Of a DNA stretch of 64,000 bases, positions 1-12,735 are shown piece by piece (position 1 is the first letter of the stretch; the number at the start of each line of letters is the position of its first letter). The notes beneath the pieces were generated by a model. The model was not told the DNA's origin, ran no database searches, and saw only the letters and a program-made list of their open reading frames with translations. Where the stretch lies: assembly GCA_949152475.1 (NCBI GenBank), contig OX424559.1, positions 31,167,119 to 31,231,118 on the forward strand. Reading direction: 5' to 3'. The position numbers and the translations under genes were made by a program. The stretch comes from Terebella lapidaria. Its lineage: Eukaryota; Annelida; Polychaeta; Terebellida; Terebellidae.

Positions 1-2372
1 TCATACAAAGTTTTCGACTTTCCAGCAAATATTCAAACATCCACAGTGCACTCAAATTTTAAAGTTTTGAGCTGTAATTATGAGGACCTATGTGAAATAT
101 TAATATACAGCCATATACCAAGTTTCAACGCGTTATGTTCAACGTCAATGACGTCATGACGTAAAACGTCAATTTTAAAAATGGAGCAATATCTCGGAAA
201 CTATTCGTCTTACAGAGAAGCGGATTGCGCCACTGGAAAGCTCGTTGAATTCTGGTTTAAGAGGGTACTATCCGATACTTTGCCGCTCTGATAGATTTTC
301 CGCTATGATAATACACAATTTTCGACTTTTCAGCAAACATTCAAACATCCACAATGCACTCAAAGTTGAAGTTTTTGAACTGTAATTATGAGAACCTATG
401 TGAATTATTAATATACAGCCATATACCAAGTTTCAACGCGCTACGTTCAACGTCAATGACGTCATGACGTAAAACGTCAATTTTAAAAATGGGGCTATAT
501 TTCTGAAAGTATTCGTCGCACAGAGAAGCGGATTGCACCACTCGAAAGCTCGTTGAATTCTGGTTTAGGAGGGTACTGTCCGATACTTTTCCGCCATGAT
601 AGATTTTTCGCTATGACGTCATAAACGTAAGGCCTGTCATACAAGTTTTTCGGCTTTTCAGCAAACTTTCAAACAACCACAGTGCACTCAATTTTGAAGG
701 TAATAGACTGTAATTATGAGAGCATATGTGGAACTTTATTACCCAGCCATACACCGAGTTTCAATACCCTACGTGCAACGTCAATGACGTCATGACGTAA
801 AACGTCAATTTTAACAATGGAGCTATATATCGATAGATATTTGTCGTACAGAAAAGCGGATTGCACCATTGGAAAGCTCGTTGAATTCTGGTTTAGGAGG
901 GTACTGTCCGATACTTTTCCGCCATGATAGATTTTCCGCTATGACGTCATAAACGTAAGGCCTGTCATACAAGTTTTTCGGCTTTTCAGCAAACTTTCAA
1001 ACAACCACAGTGCACTCAATTTTGAAGGTAATAGACTGTTATTATGAGAACGTATGTGGAACTTTATTACCCAGCCATATACCGAGTTTCAACATGCTAC
1101 AGGCAACGTCAATGACGTCATGACGTAAAACGTCAATTTTCACAATGGAGCTATATAGCAACAGATATTTGTCGTACATAAAAGCGGATTGCACCATTGG
1201 AAAGCACATTGAATTCTGGTTTTGGAGGGTACTGTCCGATACTTTTCTGCCATGATATATTTTCCGCTATGGCGTCATAAACGTAAGGCCTGTCATACAA
1301 GTTTTTCGACTTTTCAGCAAACTTTCAAACATCCACAGGGCACTCAAATTTAAGGTATTGAACTGTAATTATGAGAAACTATGTGAAATACTAATATACA
1401 GCCATATACCAAGTTTCAACGCGCTGCGTTCCACGTCAATGACGTCATGACGTAAAACGTCAATTTAAAAAAAAGGGCTATATATCTGAAAGTATTTGTT
1501 GCACAGAGAAGCGGATTGCACCACTCGGCAGCTCGTTGAATTCTGGTTTAGGAGGGTACTGTTCGATACATTTCCGCCCCGATAGATTTTCCGCTATGAC
1601 GTCATAAACGTAAGGCCTGTCATAAATTTTTTTCGACTTTTCAGCAATCTTTCAAATATCCACAGGGCACTCAAATTTAAAGGCATTGAACTGTGATTAT
1701 GAGAACCTATGTGAAATATTAATATACAGTGATATACCAAGATTCAACGCGCTACGTTCAACGTCAATGACGTCATGACGCAAAACGTCAATTTTCAAAA
1801 TGGAGCTATATATCGAGAAATATTTGTCGTACAGAAAAGCGGATTGCTTCATTGGAAAGCTCGTTGAATTCTGGTTTAGGAGGGTGCTGTCCGATACTTT
1901 TTCGTCATGATACATTTTCCGCTAGTACGTCATAAACGTAATGCCTGTCATACAAGTTTTTTTACTTTTCAGCAAACTTTCAAATATCCACAGTGCACTC
2001 AAATTTAAAGGTATTGAACTGTAATTATGAGAACCTATGTGAAATATTAATATACAGCCATATACCGAGTTTCAACGCGCTACGTTCAACGTCAATGACG
2101 TCATGACGTAAAACGTCAATTTTAAAAATGGGGTTATATATCTTAAAGTATTTGTCACACAGAGAAGCGGATTGCACCACTCGAAAGCTCGTTGAATTCT
2201 GGTTTAGGAGGATACTGTCCGATACGTTTCCGCCCTGATAGATTTTCCGCTATGACGTCATAAACGTAAGGCTAGTTATAAATGTTTTTTTCGACTTTTC
2301 AGCAAACTTTCAAATATCCACAGTGCACTCAAATTTAAAGGTACTGAACTGTAATTATGAGAACAATAATGC
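1..2372. repeat. 327-bp tandem satellite, about seven monomers
   Basis: The phrase AACGTCAATGACGTCATGAC recurs near 141, 449, 777, 1104, 1431, 1759 and 2088, giving a period of about 327 bp (the first interval is 308). Monomers differ by scattered substitutions. Each holds the palindrome TGACGTCA, and several hold a second copy as TATGACGTCATA. The array is already in mid-monomer at base 1, so it continues beyond the window. It fades after about 2,370 into unrelated AT-rich DNA. No long reading frame fits a protein here. Confidence 0.93.
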
Positions 2373-3687
2373 AAAAATGCAAAAACAAATGTTAAAACCT
2401 TCCTTTTAAATTATTTTTCAGTATGTTCATACACACTTTCAGAAAACTTTAAAAATAAAACTGTGAACGATGACGACGACGGACGCCAGGCGCAAAGACA
2501 TGGCAACATGTTATCGAACCAGGGATCCGGTAATCTACAACCATATCAGTTAAAAGTGGAACTGCCATTGACCAATGCAGGTCACATGATGGAAATACAC
2601 AAATGACTATCTTTACACCTACACAGACACATTTCTGCCAGGGTGGTAGCTCATTAGTTATGCATGATGTCATCGATTGGGTGCCATTTAACTAGATATT
2701 CATTGCTCTAATTGTAAGCACATTATTAGTGTTTGGGTGTGTTTTGTAAGTGCAATTAGGTAAATAATGCTAATAACCCACAAATCAGTACAAAAATTAT
2801 CGTTGCTATGGTAACCGTTCTCCTGCCTATGCCCATAGCAACCTGGTTGCTAAAAATGTTCACGATACAATATATACTCATCCTCTGCTGTGAAAGCTGA
2901 ATGCAACCAGTTGTGGATATGATTCTAACTTGCAGGCATAACTTGGGATGAACACACACGATTTCATGGATATTTCAAAAATTGAATATATAGCTTACAT
3001 GCCGCGGATATAATTATAATATGCAGGGACATTTGTTCATTTTGAATAAGTACACATAATGCGATGGATATTGCGATATTGGATATTGCTGCACATGTAA
3101 CTAATAATGGATATTATAGTGCCTATGGAATTGTTAGACCGGTACCCCAAGTAACTTGTGCCGCTCGTCCCTCCATAAAGAAAAATTAAAAAAGATGTGA
3201 GACGGATTAAATGTTATGTGTACAGCTCGAGTAGTATTTATTTATGGAGTAGTACGAGGTACCTGGCCTACGTATGCTTTGTGGGAGAAAAGTTCATGCA
3301 TGTCAAGTGCAATTTGTCAATTGGCAATACTGCACATACACATGCGTGTACACATGATTTGATCCCGTTGTTTTGCAATCAATGAAGAGAGCAAAACTCT
3401 CAATATTTCACAGTTGAGCTCAGTTCCAATACTACAAACATATCGCTCCAATATTCGCATGTAGCTCTCCATTACCTATTGGTAATGGAGAGAAAGAACA
3501 ATAGAGTGACGTCAAAGGTGGACTTTACAAACATGTAGCTAGTCAAATACAATAACCTGTTCCGCTCATCTCCAGGCATCTCGCCAATAGCCGAATACGA
3601 TCACCCTCCGCTGCGATTCCATATCTAACTAGGTCCTCTGCATTTAGTGAGGAGATTTCCTCGATGCTGATCTGGACACATTGACAC
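2373..3687. other. No gene seen; AT-rich spacer
   Basis: This stretch lies between the satellite and the first segmental-duplication copy. It has only short chance reading frames. A short GACGACGACGGACGC tract near 2,470 resembles the ends of the hairpin-ended repeat family found elsewhere in the window. Confidence 0.5.
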
Positions 3688-3997
3688 ATTACACAATCAC
3701 ACGTTTATAGTGTTCTATGATATGTATGTATACAGGGCAAGAAAAGGTAAATAAAAAGAATATATTACCAATGAAAAAAAAATAAATGTAATGTTAATAA
3801 CAGAAATGAGCAAGAATCCCCCCCCCCATCCCAGACGTACTACCCTCTCCCAAGATTTCTTCAGAATCGTCACTGTGTATATTGCTATTATCGCTCTCCT
3901 CATCCTCCCCCAAAGTACACACAAATAGCTCTATTTCATCCACTCGCCTATCAATCTCTCACTGCTTTTCTTCTTGTTCTTTGAAATGTCTTCACCA

Positions 3998-4240
3998 AGC
4001 CTGGGTTAGGTTTCTTTCTAATGTCTTTTCCCTCCCCTGCCTGAAGAGCTTGCCCAGTTTCCAGTTTGTCATCTTTTTTTGTTTGTTTTTTTTTGCCACG
4101 CGGGTTTTAGTGAACCCCCATGCTAATTCGATGCAGCTGAGGTGGCAGTATGGAGGCAAACTCATCACTGCCCACCCTGGAGCCAACTGGTTGCAAACAT
4201 AAGCAGTCTTTGGCTTGTTTGCCAGTGTCAATATCACAAG
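3998..4240 (-). pseudogene. DDE transposase-like C-terminal exon remnant, copy 1
   Basis: The minus-strand reading shows ANKPKTAYVCNQLA, then MSLPPYCHLSCIELAWGF. This resembles the C-terminal block of IS630-like/DDE_3 transposases, usually of the type RLPPYHCxLNPIELxWG-K, where the glutamate of the IEL motif is the third catalytic acid. Downstream, in shifted frames, comes an acidic tail (TLGEDEESD) also seen in copy 3. Reading frames are broken by stops and shifts, so it is a relic. It could instead be a domesticated transposase-derived gene that later decayed. Confidence 0.5.
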
Positions 4241-4494
4241 TTCAGGCTTTAAAGCCTTTGCATCGTATTCAACCCCTTAAACTTGAATAATGAGGGTAGA
4301 GTGGGCATAATGATAAGCATGATAATTGAATGTATTGCATGCTGTTACTTAATTTATCGACAGCACGTTATATCTAATATGACATATCTAAATTAGTAGA
4401 CTATATTATGACATTCTATTATGACATGTTAATATAAGGTCTAAAATTAACGTTGCTTTTTTCAAGTTACATTGGCTAAATTTCTAGTTCGGTA

Positions 4495-4790
4495 GGGTTT
4501 TATTTTATTATGGTTAATCAGACCTTTGATTGAATAAGCATGGCGTTGCATCCGTTGTACGTCGTCCACGGTTTCATTTTTAACGTTAAGGGTCAAATCT
4601 TTCTTAAATTTTGCACAAAAATACAACAACAAAATATTTCGAAAGAGAGGATTTCCTTTTTATTTTTCGATTTTCAGTTTTCTTCCAAAATAGCGGCCAT
4701 TTTTGTTGAAAAAATTCGTACTCTGGACTATATTCTGGCAATTTTCAGCAAACTATATTTTCAGCAAAATTCAAACATCTTCTCCGAGAC
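4495..4790 (+). repeat. Hairpin-ended repeat, degenerate end fragment
   Basis: The stretch carries the terminal block seen in the better copies: a GCGTTGCATCCGTTGTACGTCG-type segment, then TTTGCACAAAAATAC, then a run including AAAATAGCGGCCATTTTTGT. A matching fragment is at 44,065-44,345 in the third duplication copy, so it inserted before that duplication. The terminal palindrome is decayed. Confidence 0.6.
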
Positions 4791-5712
4791 ATACTAGTAA
4801 CCCGAAGCTCTATATGTTGATACTATGCATTAGTCCTCACGATCTGATCTTCTAACTAGTATTTTGACATATTTTTAGTATTTTAACTATTTGACACAAT
4901 GAAAAACGTAATTATGTCCTGTTATATTTCTAATGGTTTTAGGACAAAGCTCAATTTCAGCATTAGTATGTCAATTTCAGTATTGTTAAGTACGTACAGT
5001 GAGGGGGGATGGATTTGGTTTAATTTAGTGTGCCACGGTAGATGACAGTGCATATATTTTGCCAACTACCGGTATAAATGGGTATAGTAAACCGATTGTT
5101 TATTTTATTTTTGCAAAACTTTTTATACTGGATCTATATTGATTGTGTGTTTAGTCTAGTTCATTTCCCGCTCGTTAATGATACAAAATCTTTTCTACAT
5201 CTCTTCTATGATGCTGACGGATTCCCTGGATTCTGTGCGCAATATCATCTGGATGATTGATAACGGCTCGCTTCCGCTCCTACTTATGGTTGATGGCCTG
5301 TCGAATGATGGATGATCTCTGGAAAAAAGACAATAATAGCACAAGATCAATCACACATGTAGTGCAAAATATCAATTGGTGTGTTATTAATAATTGAGCA
5401 CAAGATACTTTCGAACAATGGAAGTGACTGGCGAATGTTGTGCCACTGTTGGTCATTTCATGCATTTCTCTCTCTCTCTCTCTCTCTCAGTTTGGTGCAT
5501 ATATAGGTATACGCTTTGTGATGTGCAAAGAAAAGCATCTGGAGGTAGATATGAAAATATTCATTACAACTGGTGTCCATGATCGCCATTATAGTTGATG
5601 GAGTAACTTTCTACTCTAGATCACTACAATAAAAAATACATATTATGGTAAACTTATTATGGGTGCTGAAGTCACAGAAATTGAGTCTAGAAATTGATAC
5701 TGTATATGTAGG

Positions 5713-6046
5713 TTTTGTCTTCCGGCAAGAAACTTTCCCGTGGACGTTGCCATGGACAAGGACTAGATGGATGCAGTTTCTGTAGGTACTTTTTCCAATG
5801 ATTTAACAGGACATAAGTTGTGTATTCTTCGGGCATACATACGGCCTCTCCAGTTGTTGAATCAGGATTAAATAAACCTTGTGATTTTTGTCGGCCTCAC
5901 CCGCATACTGTTGCACAAACCATCGTCCACTAGCAGCTGTGGACGCACGTTTGCGTTGGAACAAAACACTGTGTGTGATGTCATGTGTAGGGTGTATCTA
6001 CCCCTTCGCTCGAACCTTCGGTTGCATATGTTGCAGAGAAGCTGCC
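5713..6046 (-). pseudogene. C2H2 zinc-finger exon, copy 1 (truncated)
   Basis: Reading leftward from an acceptor (TTTTCAG) just above 6,046, the exon encodes LLCNICNRRFERRGRYTLHM then TSH. This is a C2H2 finger with spacing CX2CX12HX3H. A 1-base frame change follows shortly after the finger, compared with copy 3. The downstream coding block seen in copy 2 is cut at about 5,713, where homology to copy 2 stops. Function is unknown; the context is a decayed transposase-like gene. Confidence 0.6.
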
Positions 6047-6832
6047 CTGAAAATATAAATACATTTCAAATTGCACAATCAAAGGCTTGATGAGTTTTTA
6101 TTATCTCGGCCAAGATGCCGAATTCCACGCAGCAACTGCATAGTCAAAAGATATCGTCTCTATGATTTATTGTGCAGATTTGTGCATGCAGTCTGGTTGC
6201 CAGCAACTGCATACCCTATCACCAGTATACATGACCTTATAGCTTATGGACCGGTATTGATTATTCTTATATGGTCAAAACGGAGCGGAGCAAGGTACTA
6301 AGGAATATTATTTGAAAAACCACAGTTTCTGCCTAAAATGCAGATGTTACGATGTAGCAAGACTCTCTTTTAGTTTGTATTCTTGTAGGCCCACCATTTC
6401 CTTTCCTACATGTAAGTTTTCAAAATGAAATAAGCTTTCACTGTGCGGATGCACAACTGAGTAATTCAGCCCTGTTTTGTCGTTGTTTGTCGAGGTATTC
6501 GCCAGGTGTCAGTCAAGTGCTCATAGCGAACGCTCTATTCCTGGAACATATGCTGAATATTCAATATTTTAGAGGTTATATTCAAGGCTTTCACATACTA
6601 AATTCATTCAGAGATTGAAAAAAAAAATAACAAGTATTATCAAGCAAAACATTACAATGGAAGTGTATGTGATTCATAATGGTGACCTATATCTGCTGCC
6701 ACAAAAGTATTCCCCATATCTATATGATCAAGTGGCTATTTCCAGTTTCACTTACCCTTTTACTACACATGACCATCTGGGTCACTCAAGGTTAAAACTG
6801 GCCAGAAGGCCTATATCGACAGGCTAAAGCAA

Positions 6833-7070
6833 AAGTGGCCTAAGTCAAAAAAGGCGATTTTTCAGGAGAAACAAAAAACTGTCTTTGCATGTAGTTTTTA
6901 ATCCCAAGAGCAAAAACTTCCGCTATCATCTTTCTTGGCATGACCTTTAATCACGCATCTGATCCTATAATCATTATCTTCAAATATTTAGGAATAAAGT
7001 GACTTAGGCCACATTCGGACTAATCGACTGACTTAGGCCATTTTGTCTTTCGTGACTTAGGCCATTTTGT
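6833..7070. repeat. Left subterminal TGGCCTAAGTCA repeats
   Basis: One copy points inward next to the TIR. At least three (GTGACTTAGGCCA type) point the opposite way between about 7,005 and 7,065. Such clusters are typical transposase-binding sites near transposon ends; that role is inferred. Confidence 0.75.
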
Positions 7071-7205
7071 GCAACTGCGTGTTACTGAGGTCATATGCTG
7101 TTTGCAAGTGAATAATTGGTGCAATATGAATTGAAAGTACACAAACTGAGAACGAATTATCTGGTAACAGATTTACTAAACATCAAAGAATACCAACATT
7201 TGTTA

Positions 7206-8225
7206 TTTTTAGGTTACCGAACCTATGGTCCGATAACTTATTGTCGTCGTGTTGCGTCCGTCGTCCGTCTAGCCGTCCGTTCACAATTTTTATCTCTAAA
7301 GTGTATGGTCCCATCTTTCTGAAAATTTAAAATAATTCAAGAAGGAAGCATTTTTTCATTAATTTTCTGTACTTTTGTGACGTGTATAAGTTTTATTGTC
7401 CTTGAATTACTGGTCTCCGTGTGGCTTATTACTATCTTGTTATTATCCATTTTGGGCCATTTCCAGAGGAAAAAAATATTTTTCACCCTTTAAAACATTT
7501 TTGAAAATTTTCGGTATTTTTTTCCTTCACATTGGGAGCTGCTACCATTGTGCTTATAGAACGCTTGAAGAGAGAATAGATATTGACACTTTCAAATAGG
7601 AAGTCATGTATGGCGTTTTGTGAGGTGACCTTGAGTTTGACCTTCGATGACCTTGAAAGGTCAAAACACCCATTTTGGTGTCCAAAAATGCCCAAATTTG
7701 ATCTGCGAGTCGACCTCCGATGATCTTGAAAGGTCAAAACACCCAGTTTGGGGTCCAAAAATGCCCAAGTTTGCCTTTTAAGATGAAATTCTTGTAGATA
7801 GAGCTTAAGTTTGCATTATGAGCATATACGGAACAACTAATGATGACATTGAGCTTGATTTCGGATGACCTTGGGTGCTAAATGTCTGACGTGAAATGTG
7901 TAAATTGGCATCTGAGGCTTGAACACTTGCACATACAGGTTAGGATAGTGTGTAAGCTTATAAGAAGCCATGTATATATAGCACATATTTTGGCGACCTT
8001 GAACTTGAGCATAAACGGCCTTGAAGGCCAAACTCAAAATTTTGCCTGACCTGACAGGTGTAAACTGGCCTCTACAGACAAAATACTTGTTGATCGAGCT
8101 TATATGTTTGTATTATGAACATATATAAAGTCATATGCATCATACCTAATGGTGACATTGATGTTCACACAGATGACCTTGGTTGGTCAAGGTCGTATGT
8201 CACCTGCAATGCTTAAAACTAAAAT
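7206..8225 (+). repeat. Hairpin-ended (HINE-like) repeat nested in the TIR transposon
   Basis: It opens with TTTTTAGGTTACCGAACC, then ATGGTCCGATAAC, then GTCCGTC-rich DNA, the same terminal block as the elements at 61.9 and 42.9 kb. Several GACCTTGA/AAGGTCA segments follow (7,630-8,190) as degenerate internal repeats. The far end is not recognisable, so the right boundary is approximate. Confidence 0.65.
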
Positions 8226-10790
8226 CGTCTGGTAAATCTAACCCTTAGGTTAATTTTGACTCATTTATTTAAGGAATATGACAAAATCTCATTGTCAAAT
8301 ACACAATCGTGGAACACCTCTAATATATCATTATATCACGTACATCATGATATAGTGCATTGATACTTATGTATAGTAAAATATATAGTCAGTCATTTCA
8401 ATTGTTGCCTGAACCAGTTACCACTCGTCATGTCATGTCATGAATGTGTGTTTGTCACATTTCTGTATATTGCACTTCATTATCTGACACTTTTCTTATA
8501 AGGGTGTTTCACAACATGGTGACACTTATACCGTGGTGTTACATGAAAAAAACAATGGCACCGTGTCATTTAAAAGCCCCCAATCCCGGAGGCTCCAAGC
8601 ACTGTACATAAAAAGGTTAATACAATGTTGTATAAAATATTGAAAACATGGAGTAAAAGTATTATATGAATCATTATAACGAATGTATAATCTAGTTGTG
8701 GTACAGTTTAGAGTAAACTGTTTTCAAAGTTTTCTTGAAGAATGAGTTTGATGACAGTTCTCGGATGTTGGCCAGAAGTCGATTCCACAGTGACAGTGAC
8801 ATGGCCTGAATGCTCAGCCACCAACTAGCTTGTTGACAATTAAGGTGACTGATCAGTGACGTGGTATCAGACGCTGATCTGAGAGTGCGGCGAGGGGTGT
8901 ACGTGTCCAGGAGGAGTGGATTGGGTGTGTTTGGCTGAACCGGAGCTTGTGAAATCCATTGAATATCGATTGAGCATAGTCAAACGAAACTCACTTCACA
9001 TGTACAATTTGAAAGATAAACTCATGTAATTTCAGATGTAGGCCTACACTAACTTTTGCTTTTGGACTTCTTCAATGACGTTTGCAGGAGCATCTGGCCC
9101 CGAGTCATTGGAATATTTTTCGAGGCCAGCATTTTGCTGCCTCTGCAGACCAAACGTGAAAGTATTGGAAGTGTCCACAGTGGATTCTATCTGACAGAAT
9201 TTTGAGTTTTGCTCCCGAACAGAAGCTTTAAGACGAAATTATAAAATGCAGCACTTTCCGACTTGTCGGAAATATTTCGGACAGATCGGAAATAATTTTA
9301 AACGCATCGAAAATATTTTAAGACGCATCAAAAATGTTCTAGATGCATGCATTGGAGGCCGGACAGTTGATGTGTAGGGAAGCTTATTGGGGATATTCAA
9401 ATACTTCTTTTAATTTGATGTAAATAAGTGTGAGTAAATAATTTTTCAAAAAAAAACCTATATCCTAAATAAAAAAAATTACTGCCACTCACAAGCTCCT
9501 TTAAGGCCCGGTCAGACAGCTGAAAAAGCATGAATGACGTGAAAATTTGGTTAAGATTTGGTTGTGCGTGACCTTAAGTGGAGAATTCGACCATTTTTGC
9601 TGATTCACGTGATGAAAAATCACCGATGAACTGCGCAAGAACTACGGAAATGTCACGTACAAATCACTAATAAAGCATGCACTTCAGCGCAATAAAGGTT
9701 TTTTTAAGTGATTGTCAGTGATTTTAAGTGAAATATACGTGTTACTAGTGCAGACCATGCGTGATGTCTGTTATTCTTCAGTGAAAAGCCATCGATGAAC
9801 GCGATAGCGGCAACATTTTCGCGAACAATCACTTATATTCTACGCATATTTCGTGCATTGTCCACGAAGAACTACGCAACCTACGCAAAAATAACATAAA
9901 AACGGCTTAAAACTGCGAAAAGTCTTACGCGAAAAGATGTTTGAGATGCTCAAAACCCGGAATCGCGTAAAACGATGATCGGGCGTACATCCACATATAA
10001 CCACTGACGTTCCACGTCAGAAAAAATCCGTGTCCGTTGGCTGTCCCGACTGATTGCAGTAATATGAAATGTCCTGTAGTGATGTTCAGTTTTGAATAAG
10101 AGAAAACCAATTGATGCTACACGGTATCTTAAGTAGGCCTATGGCACATGGATGGTTAGATTTAGGTTTTATATTGTGGGTTTTGAACGCCATGTATGCT
10201 TATTTACCCTATGCTCCCTGAGATATTTTCAGAGCCACCCATGGGAATCTGAATTAATTGAGATTATTTAGATATCTACGAGTTTGGCATTTTCCAAAGA
10301 AAAGACGTTCTGAAACTTAACGAAGATTTTTGCTGCATGTAAATCAGGCATAGGGTTAATAATGGTGTCATTAACAATTTTGACTATCGGATAGACAATA
10401 ATCGATTCATACCATTTTCGATAGATCTTCTAGGCATAAACCTAGCTTCTACTTATTGTTTTGCCAGGCGTGAGATATGACATAGCCTAAATTGATTTAT
10501 TTGGCAAGGAAAAATCTTGCAATCGGACACATATTATCTGCATTATATCGCTCATGGCGACCACATATTCTGATGGCTATTATTGAATAATTACCGAGTC
10601 CCAACTGTTCAGCATACAAAAACAGGCACCAACCTTTAGCGCTCCGAGAAAACTTTCTTCAATAGACATACTGGTGATAAAATCAGTAGAAATGGGGAAA
10701 ATTTAAATGCCTTCACGAGTCCAGAGGACAGTTTGATAGAAAATACCCGCGCCATGAATACATGACAATCGGCCTGAGTCAAACATGACA
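8226..10790. other. Transposon interior, no gene seen
   Basis: This is AT-rich interior of the 4.3-kb TIR element. Reading frames are short and unremarkable, and no catalytic motif of a transposase was found. Confidence 0.5.
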
Positions 10791-10794
10791 CTAT

Positions 10795-11070
10795 GCAAAA
10801 TGGCCTAACTCAAATTTACCAAATGGCCTAAGTCTCTGCAGACAGACTGTAGTTGTGAGAAAATGGCCTAAGTCAAATGTGGGAAATTGGCCTAAGTCAT
10901 AACGAGTTAGGCCAAATAATTAACGTTAATTATAAATTATTTCCATGCATTTCTCCGCACATGTTTTATTTTTATTGAATGGCATTTCTCCGCACATGTT
11001 TTATTTTTATTGAATGGCGAAATGAACACTATGGAACAAAAATCTCATTTTGCGAAAAAAATGACTAAGC
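10795..11070. repeat. Right subterminal TGGCCTAAGTCA repeats
   Basis: About five motif copies (AAATGGCCTAAGTC and variants) lie between 10,797 and 10,915, plus one decayed copy in the TIR. The cluster mirrors the left end and supports the boundaries of the element. A short direct duplication (GCATTTCTCCGCACATGTTT) lies near 10,950-11,000. Confidence 0.75.
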
Positions 11071-11535
11071 CATTTTTGCTTTAGTCTGTCGATATATCAT
11101 GTATATTGTTTTTAAATTACCAACACATTCAACTGACAATGTTCTACGCAAAAACTGTATCATTAAGAATTCAGACCCTCAAGCCCTTGTGGTTTATTAA
11201 TTGCTCCCAGTATTAACCAACAATCTATGTTACACTGTTCAGCAGTTTTTGATTGATCATTCAAAATTATCAAAGATCAAATCAAACATCATCGATAGAA
11301 AGGTCATATGCGATCTCTTAACCATTAATGATTACGTCTCCCCGTAGAACAACTTATATGTTTGGTCAGTGTTTATATGTCAACCACTCTTTTATATGTA
11401 CGGTCAGTATTTATTTAGTTAGGTCAGTTGATTAATAACAGCATGGTGGCTGCAGGGGAAAAATGCATTTGTGCAACAGATTGCAGTTGATCAGAAACAA
11501 ATTTTGCTTAAACCATGAAGGCATCTCTCCCTCAC

Positions 11536-11694
11536 TTCATACACCAATGTTACCTTCCATGATGGTGTGTCCATGTCATCCTCAACGTGCACATCCTCCT
11601 CCACCTCTGCCTCAGGCTGGTCGTCAGACTTTCTCTCATCCACTCTGCTGATTTGGTCATCTTCCCGTGCTTTCACGGCCTTCCTCTTAAACAC
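11536..11694 (-). pseudogene. Acidic-exon copy 1 of the duplicated gene
   Basis: The exon starts at an ATG and encodes a short basic start (MFKRKAVKAREDDQ), then a strongly acidic stretch (EAEVEEDVHVEDDMD). It ends at a plausible donor (GAA then GTGAGG). The same exon occurs at 13.95-14.10 and 47.0-47.16 kb. Each lies about 1.3 kb upstream of a C2H2 exon once the transposon in copy 1 is discounted. The protein family was not recognised. It belongs to a gene whose other exons are damaged. Confidence 0.5.
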
Positions 11695-12327
11695 ATTCTA
11701 TAACATATTCAGCATCACTTGAGCATGTGTTGAGGTATTCTTAAGTTATCATTTGGCAGCAGAAAAGTGAAACATAAAATTCTCACACAAAACTTGAATA
11801 CCCTTCAGACAGTCATGTCATTCAAGGTATTATGTCTAATTACCATACCCTGCTATCCGAGTAATTCATCACTGATTTAAGGGATACAATGTTTGTCTTG
11901 AGGACAGTGACAGAAGAAAAATCTGGAAAGAATTATGTTGGATCCTAGACATGACAGTCGAACAAGATTATTGTCATGTCACCACTCTCATAACATACGT
12001 CTTGATATAACATCTTGATATCCTACCATGTTGTTTATGTCATGTCATGATAATGTCATGATAATTTTGATGGATCTTTGTGCTCTGCGGATGGTGATCC
12101 AGGCGCACATAATACTTTTAGCACAGAGGACCCAGGAAAAATTCAATCTGTTAAAGCGGCCGGTAAGCTAGGAGGCCGTCAAAAAAATTATTACCAGCTT
12201 CTCTGTCATTCACACAGCTCGACAATGTAACCTTCTGTTGTTATCAAATGTCAGTTTGTGTGACCAGAAACTGTGGTAAAAAAACCTATAATATATTAGA
12301 TTCAGTTGAGCTCGAATAGACAAATAC

Positions 12328-12735
12328 CTGCTTGGATATTTGGGGAATCATGGAAGCGAATATATTCTTTCCTAATGCACTCTTGCAATACCAGGTTTTG
12401 TCTTCCGGCAAGAAACTTTCCCGTGGACGTTGCCATGGACAAAGACTAGATGGATGCAGTTTCTGTAGGTACTTTTTCCAATGATTTAACAGGACATAAG
12501 TTGTGTATTCTTTGGGCATACATACGGCCCTCTCCAGTTGTTGAATCAGGATTAAATAAACCTTGTGATTTTTGTCGGCCTCACCCGCATACTGTTGCAC
12601 AAACCATCGTCCACTAGCAGCTGTTTGGATAACGCACTTTTCCGTTGGAACAAAACACCGTGTGTGATGTCATGTGTAGGGTGTATCCACCCCTTCGCTC
12701 GAACCTTTGGTTGCATATGTTGCAGAGAAGCTGCC
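12328..12735 (-). pseudogene. C2H2 exon with conserved downstream block, copy 2
   Basis: The exon runs from a TTTTCAG acceptor to a donor (AAGCAG then GTATTTG). It starts with a C2H2 finger (LLCNICNQRFERRGGYTLHM). A 1-base shift just after the finger moves the reading into VIQTAASGRWFVQQYAGEAD and then NHWKKYLQKLHPSSLCPWQR, ending near IPQISKQ. The downstream block is conserved in sense and composition among the copies, so it was once coding. The frameshift makes this copy a pseudogene. Confidence 0.55.

Larger units (their letters stand above)
6817..11091. mobile_element. 4,275-bp non-autonomous TIR DNA transposon
   Basis: The left end reads CGACAGGCTAAAGCAAAAGT and the reverse complement of the right end reads CGACAGACTAAAGCAAAAAT. 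The flanks are ATAT at 6813-6816 and ATAT at 11092-11095. The unoccupied site survives at about 13,500 (GGCCTATATATCATG) and, more diverged, at 46,520. The duplication can be read as 4-bp ATAT, or as 2-bp TA with one extra base on each TIR. Both subterminal regions carry clustered TGGCCTAAGTCA motifs. No transposase reading frame is visible inside, so it probably moves with a transposase supplied elsewhere. Its superfamily was not recognised. Confidence 0.88.
3688..12300 (-). repeat. Segmental duplication copy 1, interrupted by a TIR transposon
   Basis: The left part matches 43,271 onward. The part from about 5,713 is nearly identical to copy 2, which starts about 12,390. After removal of the insertion at 6,817-11,091 it runs collinear with both. 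It contains decayed minus-strand exons (acidic exon near 11.6 kb, C2H2 exon near 6.0 kb, DDE-like exon near 4.1 kb). Copies 1 and 2 lie head to tail and differ at few positions, so that tandem duplication is recent. Copy 3 at 43-48 kb is more diverged. Confidence 0.8.
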
